DNA from: an uncultured Lachnospiraceae bacterium
GTDB lineage: Bacteria > Bacillota > Clostridia > Lachnospirales > Lachnospiraceae
NCBI GenBank assembly: GCA_902803155.1
Contig: CADCOU010000262.1
Span: 1-5,499, forward strand
Direction: 5' to 3'
DNA: 5,499 nt
The notes beneath the pieces are model-generated. The model had not been told where the DNA came from, did not search any database, and saw only the letters and a list, made by a program, of their open reading frames with translations. Positions within the stretch are counted from its first letter, which is position 1, and every line of letters begins with the position of its first letter. Shown here piece by piece: positions 1 through 4,364 of the stretch. The position numbers were made by a program, and so were the translations under genes.

Positions 1-1133
1 AGACGGTGGTCATTTCCCGCAGTCGCCACGGAGAGTCTCAAAAGGTCCTGATAGTCGTCCACTGCCTGAATGACGGCGCACAGGAACAGGAGGAACTGGG
101 CGTTCTCATACGGAGTGTCTCCGGGGGCGAGCAGGTTGACGCCGGTGTCTGTTGCCATAGACCAGTTGTTGTGCTTGCCGGATCCGTTCACGCCCGCAAA
201 AGGCTTCTCATGGAGCAGGCAGACCAGGCCATGTTTTCTGGCGACCTTCTGCATGATCTCCATGGTGAGCTGGTTGCTGTCTGTCGCCACGTTCGTCGTG
301 GAGAAGATCGGCGCCAGTTCATGCTGGGCGGGAGCCACTTCATTGTGCTCGGTCTTGGCCAGGATCCCCAGCTTCCACAGCTCGCTGTTCAGATCTTCCA
401 TGAAAGCGATGACTCTCGGCTTGATCGCACCGAAGTAATGGTCATTCAGTTCCTGCCCCTTCGGCGGCATTGCACCGAACAGGGTCCGGCCGGTATAAAC
501 CAGGTCCGGCCTCTTCGCGAACATCTCCGCATCGATCAGGAAGTATTCCTGCTCCGGTCCGACGGAGGTCCGGACATTCTTCACTTCCTTGCCGAACAGC
601 TTCAGTACTCTCTTCGCCTGTTTGTTCAGTGCCTGCATGGAGCGGAGGAGCGGTGTCTTCTTGTCCAGCGCCTCGCCCGAGTAGGAACAGAACGCGGTCG
701 GGATACAGAGCGTATGATCCTTGATAAATGCGTAGGAAGTCGGATCCCATGCGGTGTAGCCCCTTGCCTCGAATGTGGCTCTCAGTCCGCCCGACGGGAA
801 GGAGGACGCATCCGGTTCGCCCTTAATCAGCTCTTTCCCGCTGAACTCCATAATGACCCCGCCGTCCGGGGACGGAGCGATGAAACTGTCATGCTTCTCC
901 GCCGTGACGCCGGTCAGAGGATGGAACCAGTGCGTAAAATGAGTAGCGCCGTGCTCTACCGCCCAGTCACGCATCTCAGCCGCAACCGCTTCCGCGATGT
1001 CTGTCTCCAGCCTTGCATTCTCGTCGATCGTTTTTCTCAGGGAATTATACACGTCTGCCGAGAGCCTCGCTCTCATCACCCTGTCGTCAAACACCATAGA
1101 ACCAAACAGTTCCGGTACATTCTGTTTTTCCAT
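1..1133 (-). CDS. glnN: Glutamine synthetase type III (GlnN), C-terminal part outside window
   Basis: Cytosolic enzyme of ammonium assimilation: glutamate + NH4+ + ATP gives glutamine. I translated the minus strand and found 377 uninterrupted codons from ATG at 1133 to the window edge. Typical GSIII proteins are about 700 residues, so roughly half is visible. Family landmarks are the N-terminal LFGSMVFDD (residues 9-17), the THFTHWFHPLTG region (57-68), GPEQEYF (192-198, metal/ATP-site glutamates), HNEVAPAQHELAPIF (263-277), FAGVNGSGKHNNWS (312-325) and AGNDHR (372-377). The 'HNEVAPAQHE' and 'GSGKHNNWS' forms with the long N-terminal domain are typical of type III rather than type I (GlnA). 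The start is fixed by a strong SD, GGGAGGAG, 3 nt before the ATG (GGGAGG with a 5-nt spacer). It lies 101 bp downstream of asnB with no clear promoter of its own, so cotranscription is likely. The truncation is only the window edge; no frameshift or stop is seen. Confidence 0.96.
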   Translation of the reverse strand, partial: MEKQNVPELFGSMVFDDRVMRARLSADVYNSLRKTIDENARLETDIAEAVAAEMRDWAVEHGATHFTHWFHPLTGVTAEKHDSFIAPSPDGGVIMEFSGKELIKGEPDASSFPSGGLRATFEARGYTAWDPTSYAFIKDHTLCIPTAFCSYSGEALDKKTPLLRSMQALNKQAKRVLKLFGKEVKNVRTSVGPEQEYFLIDAEMFAKRPDLVYTGRTLFGAMPPKGQELNDHYFGAIKPRVIAFMEDLNSELWKLGILAKTEHNEVAPAQHELAPIFSTTNVATDSNQLTMEIMQKVARKHGLVCLLHEKPFAGVNGSGKHNNWSMATDTGVNLLAPGDTPYENAQFLLFLCAVIQAVDDYQDLLRLSVATAGNDHR

Positions 1134-1234
1134 AATCTCCTCCCTTTCCGTACGCGTTGCCGTATCTCATGCCCGGCTCCGCATCTCGTGTGCTGGAAAC
1201 GCATGTGTTCCCGGTCTCATGTGTCTCTATGTCT
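1134..1234 (-). other. asnB-glnN intergenic spacer
   Basis: This 101-bp gap holds the glnN SD (1137-1144). It also holds one weak minus-strand hairpin, GGGAAC[ACATGC]GTTTCC (1195-1212), which is not followed by a T-run and therefore does not look like a terminator. I see no convincing -35/-10 pair. The lack of both a terminator and a promoter supports an asnB-glnN operon, but an mRNA processing site or a weak promoter cannot be excluded. Confidence 0.5.
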
Positions 1235-2887
1235 TTACTCTCCGCTTGCTCCGTAGTTGGCCAGAACCCTGGCGGATGGATCGTTCACATTGCAGCCTTC
1301 CCAGTTCCTGTTCGGCATCCAGAAGTCAACCACCATCTCTGACTGTCCGGGATAATGTTTTTCAAAGATATCCCGGTACAGAAGCGATTCCTTGGTAAAC
1401 GGGCGGGCGTGTTCGTATTTCATCCGGCCTTCTTCATAGGCCTCATCCGAATAGATCTGCTCCGCCAGTTCCACGATATCGTCCTTCAGGGAATGTCCAA
1501 CCGCATCGGAGAATGCAGCTTTCTCCCTCCACAGGATGCTCTCGGGGATGAGTTTATCCTCCTCAAAGGCATGCCTCAGCAGGTACTTTCCTTTCCCGTA
1601 CCGGTTGAGCTTCTTCTCCGGGTCGATAGCCATGCAGTATTCCACGAAATCCAGATCTCCGAATGGAACCCTTGCCTCCAGCGAGTTGACGCTGATGCTG
1701 CGGTCCGCACGGAGCACGTCGTACATGTGGATCTCCCGGATCCTCTTCTGTGCCTCCTTCTGGAATTCCTCCGCAGACGGCGCGAAGTCCGTATATTTAT
1801 ACCCGAAGATCTCATCCGAGATCTCTCCGGTCAGGATGACCCGGATGTCGGACTGTTCATGGATCGCTTTGCAGACCAGATCCATGCCGAGGGATGCGCG
1901 GATCGTTGTGATATCGTAAGTACCCAGCGCCTCGATGACCGGATCCAGCGCCGCCAGTACATCCTCTTTCGATATGATCACTTCATGGTGGTCAGAGTGG
2001 ATATAGTCGGCGACCTGCTTTGCGTATTTCAGGTCGATCGCATCCACATCCATCCCGATTGCCCAGGTCTGGAGCGGTTTGTCCAGCAGCTTTGCCGCGA
2101 TCCCGCATACCAGGGAAGAATCCAGCCCTCCTGACAGGAGAAACCCTACGGGCGTATCCGAATCCAGTCTCTTCTTCACTCCTTCGACCAGCCGGTCGTG
2201 GATCTGTTTTGAGATCTCCGGCAGATCGTCGTAACTGTATCCGGCGACCTCCGACATATCCCGGTAGCGGATGAACTGTCCGTCCTTAAAGTAGTGTCCC
2301 GGCGGGAACGGCATGACCTTTCCGACCAGACTGATCAGGCTCTTCGGCTCGGAGGCGAACACATAGGTCCCATCTTCCCTGATCCCATAGTACAGGGGGC
2401 GGATCCCGATGGGATCGCGCGCCGCAATATATTTCTTCTCCCTGCAGTCGTAGAGGATCAGTGCGAATTCCGCATCCAGCATCCGGAACATCTCAGTTCC
2501 GTATTCCTGATACAGCGCAGGCAGGATCTCGCAGTCCGAATCACTGATGAAGGAATATCCCTTCGCGATAAGCTGTTCCTTCAGAGGGCGGAATCCGTAG
2601 ATTTCGCCGTTGCAGACCAGTACGATCTCACTCTCTTCCGGTACTTCATAGCCTTCGTCCGTTTCCTTCAGTTCCGGAAGTGTGTATGTATTGCGGTTAC
2701 CGTATACAAAAGGCTGCATACCGTTCTCTGTGATACCCATGATGGACAGCCGGTTGAATCCGAGCCACCCGTTTCCGGAATTAACGGTCCTGCTGTCGTC
2801 CGGTCCACGTGAACGTGTTCTGGACAATGCTTCCTGTATCCGGGCATAATCACCGCTGCTTCCGCAGAAGCCCATTATTGAACACAT
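1235..2887 (-). CDS. asnB: Asparagine synthetase B, glutamine-hydrolysing
   Basis: Makes asparagine from aspartate, glutamine and ATP in the cytosol, releasing glutamate, AMP and PPi. The 550-residue product matches the E. coli AsnB layout and length (about 554). The N-terminal class II glutaminase domain has nucleophile Cys2, RGPD (27-30), RLSI (46-49), NGEIY (93-97), RDPIGIRPLYY (157-167) and FASEPKSL (177-184). The C-terminal synthetase domain has the pyrophosphate loop LSGGLDSS (251-258), TGEISDEIFG (353-362), EARVPFGD (404-411) and WREKAAFSDAVG (453-464). TGEISDE replaces the commoner TGEGSDE, and SDAVG replaces SDGVG; both are conservative. An in-frame ATG five codons upstream (2902) would bury the catalytic cysteine, so the start at 2887 (Met-Cys-Ser) is chosen. 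The SD GGAGGTG 5 nt upstream agrees. The gene has its own promoter and a leader hairpin, and glnN follows on the same strand. It looks intact. Confidence 0.97.
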   Translation of the reverse strand: MCSIMGFCGSSGDYARIQEALSRTRSRGPDDSRTVNSGNGWLGFNRLSIMGITENGMQPFVYGNRNTYTLPELKETDEGYEVPEESEIVLVCNGEIYGFRPLKEQLIAKGYSFISDSDCEILPALYQEYGTEMFRMLDAEFALILYDCREKKYIAARDPIGIRPLYYGIREDGTYVFASEPKSLISLVGKVMPFPPGHYFKDGQFIRYRDMSEVAGYSYDDLPEISKQIHDRLVEGVKKRLDSDTPVGFLLSGGLDSSLVCGIAAKLLDKPLQTWAIGMDVDAIDLKYAKQVADYIHSDHHEVIISKEDVLAALDPVIEALGTYDITTIRASLGMDLVCKAIHEQSDIRVILTGEISDEIFGYKYTDFAPSAEEFQKEAQKRIREIHMYDVLRADRSISVNSLEARVPFGDLDFVEYCMAIDPEKKLNRYGKGKYLLRHAFEEDKLIPESILWREKAAFSDAVGHSLKDDIVELAEQIYSDEAYEEGRMKYEHARPFTKESLLYRDIFEKHYPGQSEMVVDFWMPNRNWEGCNVNDPSARVLANYGASGE

Positions 2888-2892
2888 AACCA

Positions 2893-2899
2893 CACCTCC
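2893..2899 (-). promoter_or_regulatory. asnB ribosome binding site (decides start)
   Basis: Reads GGAGGTG on the minus strand, followed by TGGTT and then ATG at 2887. The 5-nt spacing selects the Met-Cys-Ser start, giving Cys2 as the glutaminase nucleophile. The alternative ATG at 2902 starts upstream of this SD. Confidence 0.85.
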
Positions 2900-2914
2900 C
2901 ATCCTGAAACGCGA

Positions 2915-2948
2915 AAAGGCGCCCTGGAATCACTTCCAAGACGCCTTT
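2915..2948 (-). promoter_or_regulatory. asnB leader hairpin (possible attenuator)
   Basis: The minus-strand RNA can form an uninterrupted 15-bp stem: AAAGGCGTCTTGGAA (2934-2948) pairs with TTCCAGGGCGCCTTT (2915-2929), with two G-U wobbles. The loop is GUGA, a GNRA tetraloop. The stem is followed by one more U (UUUU in all), then CGCG and UUU, which is a short, interrupted U-tract. It begins about 10 nt after the predicted asnB transcription start and ends 16 nt before the SD, so it belongs to the asnB leader and not to the end of lysR. The geometry suggests conditional termination or a protein/RNA-binding element that tunes asnB-glnN. No antiterminator partner is obvious, so the mechanism is inference. 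Confidence 0.7.
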
Positions 2949-2964
2949 GTCTTTATGAATCAGA

Positions 2965-2993
2965 ATTCTACTCATCTCCGGCTGTGCTGTCAA
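2965..2993 (-). promoter_or_regulatory. asnB promoter, sigma-A type
   Basis: On the minus strand a perfect -35 TTGACA (2988-2993) is followed by exactly 17 bp and a -10 TAGAAT (2965-2970, 5 of 6 matches to TATAAT). The predicted start is near 2958, giving a leader of about 70 nt. It lies 52 bp after the lysR stop, so asnB has its own promoter although lysR readthrough remains possible. Confidence 0.82.
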
Positions 2994-3013
2994 GTATGAA
3001 TTTTCACATCCTC

Positions 3014-3038
3014 TGTCATTTCGTCGCCGGTGTCATTT
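3014..3038. repeat. Direct repeat TGTCATTT upstream of asnB promoter
   Basis: Two identical octamers, TGTCATTT at 3014-3021 and 3031-3038 (AAATGACA on the minus strand), lie 17 bp apart start to start. They sit just upstream of the asnB -35, roughly 60 and 77 bp before the predicted start. The placement would suit an activator, but the repeat is short and could be chance. Confidence 0.4.
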
Positions 3039-3045
3039 TCTTCCT

Positions 3046-3921
3046 TTACGGAGAAGGTACCGCGTCCCAGAATTCTCTGGCGACCAGAGAATGTGTACGG
3101 CTGTTGCTCCGGATCAGGATATAGGTGGCGCTGACGGCGGGATGGGAAAGCGGCCTGATCAAGACCTCTTCCGATGCATACTCAGCCGCGGCTGCCGGAT
3201 AGATCGCGATCCCCAGTCCGTGAGCAGTCAGCTCATATGCGTTGAGCATGTGTGCGATCCGGCAGATAATCTTCGGTTCCTTCTGCACCTGTGCAAACCA
3301 CCCCTCTATCTCCTTTTTGCGGGATTGCCTGGAAGGAATGATCAGTTCGTACGGAGCCAGGTCCTCAATCTTCACGGTCGGACCTTTCTTCTTTGCAAGC
3401 GGATGTCCGGCAGGGATCATCGCGATCCATGGTTCGGTATGGACCGGTATTCCTTCCAGACCCTCCTCGTCAAACGGTGCCGTGATGATACCCATGTCGC
3501 ACAGGCCGGAGTTGACGCGGTTTACCACATCGTCAGAACTGCCGTTCCATATATTGAAATCAACCAGCGGATACTTTCTGTGAAATGCCGTGACCCACTC
3601 AGCGAGAAGGCGCGGGGCGCAGCCTTCGACCGTGCCCAGGAAGACGGTTCCCGAGAGACCTTTCTTCATCTCACGGATCTCCTCGGCAGATGCTTTTGCC
3701 AGGCTGTCGATCCGGGACGCATAGTTCATAAACCGGTTTCCGGCCTCGGTCAGGCTCAGTCCGCGGCTCTTGCGGACAAATAAAGGCGTGCCCAGCTCCT
3801 CTTCCAGATCCCTGATCTGCCTGGAAAGAGGGGGCTGAGCGATCATCAGTTTTTCCGCTGCTTTCGTCATGCTGCCTTCCTGCGCGACAGCAAGAAAATA
3901 CCGGATATGCCTCAGTTCCAT
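3046..3921 (-). CDS. LysR-family transcriptional regulator
   Basis: A 291-residue DNA-binding regulator, the usual LTTR length. The N-terminal winged helix-turn-helix (about residues 1-60) has the hallmark run MELRHIRYFLAVAQEGSM, then TKAAEKLMIAQPPLSRQIRDLE, GTPLFVR and LTEAG. Residues about 90-291 form the periplasmic-binding-protein-like effector domain (GTVFLGTVEG..., GLGIAIYPAAAA near the C terminus). An ATG 27 codons upstream (4002) is rejected because the promoter -10 lies inside that extension and MELRHIRYF is the normal family N terminus. SD GGAG (3932-3935) lies 10 nt before the ATG, rather distant. It precedes asnB on the same strand, with no terminator recognised between them. A divergent promoter candidate overlaps its own, a common LTTR arrangement in which the regulator controls the divergent unit and itself. 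The effector and targets cannot be told from sequence. Confidence 0.93.
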   Translation of the reverse strand: MELRHIRYFLAVAQEGSMTKAAEKLMIAQPPLSRQIRDLEEELGTPLFVRKSRGLSLTEAGNRFMNYASRIDSLAKASAEEIREMKKGLSGTVFLGTVEGCAPRLLAEWVTAFHRKYPLVDFNIWNGSSDDVVNRVNSGLCDMGIITAPFDEEGLEGIPVHTEPWIAMIPAGHPLAKKKGPTVKIEDLAPYELIIPSRQSRKKEIEGWFAQVQKEPKIICRIAHMLNAYELTAHGLGIAIYPAAAAEYASEEVLIRPLSHPAVSATYILIRSNSRTHSLVAREFWDAVPSP

Positions 3922-3935
3922 CTTCTTTACACTCC

Positions 3936-3948
3936 ATATCACTGATAT
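3936..3948. promoter_or_regulatory. 13-bp perfect dyad in lysR leader (candidate operator)
   Basis: ATATCACTGATAT is a perfect odd palindrome centred on 3942. It lies about 20-30 nt downstream of the predicted lysR start and directly abuts the lysR SD GGAG. A protein bound here could block lysR transcription or translation, which would fit autoregulation. It is AT-rich and short, so chance occurrence is possible. Confidence 0.4.
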
Positions 3949-3973
3949 ACTCAAAAGGTATCGTTCGCTGTTT

Positions 3974-4002
3974 ATTATATGTATTTTACACCTGTCAGGC
4001 AA
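3974..4002 (-). promoter_or_regulatory. lysR promoter, sigma-A type
   Basis: Minus strand: -35 TTGCCT (3997-4002, 4 of 6), a 17-bp spacer, and a perfect -10 TATAAT (3974-3979). The predicted start is near 3967, about 46 nt before the ATG at 3921. This placement excludes the upstream ATG at 4002 as the translation start. Confidence 0.75.
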
Positions 4003-4013
4003 GGTGCTATTCT
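3985..4013 (+). promoter_or_regulatory. Candidate divergent plus-strand promoter
   Basis: Plus strand: -35 TTTACA (3985-3990, 5 of 6 matches to TTGACA), a 17-bp spacer, and -10 TATTCT (4008-4013, 4 of 6). It overlaps the lysR promoter back to back. The predicted start is near 4020, about 100 nt upstream of the small ORF at 4119. The -10 is weak, which would suit an activator-dependent promoter. Confidence 0.45.
3989..4006. promoter_or_regulatory. Interrupted dyad over both divergent promoters
   Basis: CACCT (3989-3993) and AGGTG (4002-4006) form an inverted repeat with an 8-bp spacer, centred between the two divergent promoters and covering parts of both -35 regions. LysR proteins commonly bind interrupted dyads in such divergent regions. 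This one does not contain the classical T-N11-A core in clear form, so it is only a candidate operator. Confidence 0.35.
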
Positions 4014-4042
4014 TAAGCCATCAAAGGAAAGGCACCCGAAGA

Positions 4043-4106
4043 GATCCGGAACAGACCGGGATCCGGAGGGCTGAGCAGGTCAGAGAGATCCGAAAAAGGG
4101 TCCGGA
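4043..4106 (+). repeat. TCCGGA repeats and hairpins in leader of small ORF
   Basis: The self-complementary hexamer TCCGGA occurs at 4045-4050, 4062-4067 and 4101-4106, with a near copy TCCGAA at 4089-4094. As RNA the region can fold into GATCCGG[AACAGA]CC-G-GGATC (4043-4063, one bulged G) and GATCC[GAAAAA]GGGTC (4087-4102). Since every TCCGGA copy can pair with any other, alternative folds are possible just before the SD at 4108-4112. It may be a regulatory leader or simply GC-biased sequence. Confidence 0.35.
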
Positions 4107-4118
4107 AAGGAGCAGGCT

Positions 4119-4184
4119 ATGAAGGCATTCTTTATTATGATCGAGCACGCGTTTGAAGACTACTATGAGAGTTTTCGGAAATAA
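4119..4184 (+). CDS. Possible 21-residue small protein
   Basis: The ORF begins MKAFFIMIEH and ends ESFRK before TAA. It has a strong SD, AAGGAG ending 6 nt before the ATG. It lies about 100 nt downstream of a candidate plus-strand promoter divergent from lysR. The peptide is rich in aromatic residues (four Phe, two Tyr) and has alternating hydrophobic and acidic residues, and could form a short amphipathic helix. I do not recognise a family. It could be a real small protein, a leader peptide, or a chance ORF in a structured RNA. No longer ORF follows on the plus strand, so a leader-peptide role for a downstream gene is unlikely. Support is the SD, the spacing and the promoter; nothing shows conservation. 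Confidence 0.4.
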   Translation: MKAFFIMIEHAFEDYYESFRK

Positions 4185-4221
4185 GGATTCCGGTGCTTTC
4201 ATCCTGAGAGAATCCGGTTTT
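4185..4221 (+). terminator. Weak terminator-like hairpin after small ORF
   Basis: GGATTC (4185-4190) can pair with GAATCC (4210-4215), enclosing a partly paired CTTTC/GAGAG segment, and TTTT follows at 4218-4221. The stem is short and the T-run has only four bases. A competing hairpin, CGGAA[7 nt]TTCCG (4176-4192), spans the stop codon. Confidence 0.22.
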
Positions 4222-4226
4222 ATGTA

Positions 4227-4246
4227 GATAAGTGCTGCTGCTTATC
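4227..4246. repeat. Small inverted repeat
   Basis: GATAAG (4227-4232) and CTTATC (4241-4246) are perfect 6-bp arms around the 8-nt loop TGCTGCTG. No T-run follows on either strand. It may be part of a structured plus-strand transcript or have no function. Confidence 0.3.
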
Positions 4247-4261
4247 CGGTAGATGAGCGCA

Positions 4262-4312
4262 AAAACTGAGCAAAACGAAACGGAGGCCCCGGACCATGGT
4301 CCGGGGCCTCCG
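4262..4312 (-). terminator. Intrinsic terminator of glycerate kinase gene
   Basis: Positions 4281-4312 form a perfect 32-bp palindrome: CGGAGGCCCCGGACCA followed by its exact reverse complement, with CCATGG at the centre. On the minus strand the stem is followed by CGTTTCGTTTTG and, a little later, TTTTT. This is a T-rich tail typical of a rho-independent terminator, 52 bp after the kinase stop. On the plus strand the sequence after the stem (AATTCTGC) lacks a T-run, so termination should be mainly leftward. It would keep kinase transcripts out of the lysR control region. Confidence 0.88.
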
Positions 4313-4364
4313 AATTCTGCGGATGTTTCCTCTCCGTGCCTGCTGCTGACGGATCTCCGGCAGA

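Noticed and set aside
1195..1212. Hairpin between asnB and glnN as a terminator
   Set aside because: The stem is only 6 bp with a G-U pair, and no T-run follows on the minus strand.
6..1256. Long plus-strand open frame of 416 codons across the glnN region
   Set aside because: It is exactly antisense to a clear glutamine synthetase III reading frame and has no recognisable protein features. GC-rich third positions create such antisense frames.
1355..2134. Plus-strand open frame of 259 codons inside asnB
   Set aside because: Antisense to conserved AsnB synthetase motifs; composition is that of a shadow frame and no family is recognisable.
2888..2958. T-box or amino-acid riboswitch in the asnB leader
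   Set aside because: The leader is only about 70 nt and contains one hairpin. There is no T-box sequence or multi-helix aptamer.
3091..3783. Plus-strand open frame of 230 codons inside lysR
   Set aside because: Antisense to the LysR effector and DNA-binding domains; no SD of note or protein motif supports it.
3922..4002. 27-codon N-terminal extension of LysR from an ATG at 4002
   Set aside because: The promoter -35 and -10 lie within it, and the family N terminus begins at MELRHIRYF (ATG at 3921).
4043..4102. Two hexaloop hairpins resembling the dual-hairpin target of ANTAR antiterminators
   Set aside because: The loops are AACAGA and GAAAAA and lack the expected G at loop position 4; the second stem is only 5 bp, and no terminator overlaps it.
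3869..4156. Plus-strand open frame of 95 codons crossing the lysR start and promoter region
   Set aside because: It begins antisense to lysR, has no good SD, and its basic repetitive C-terminal half only reflects the TCCGGA/purine-rich leader. The 21-codon frame at 4119 has far better start signals.
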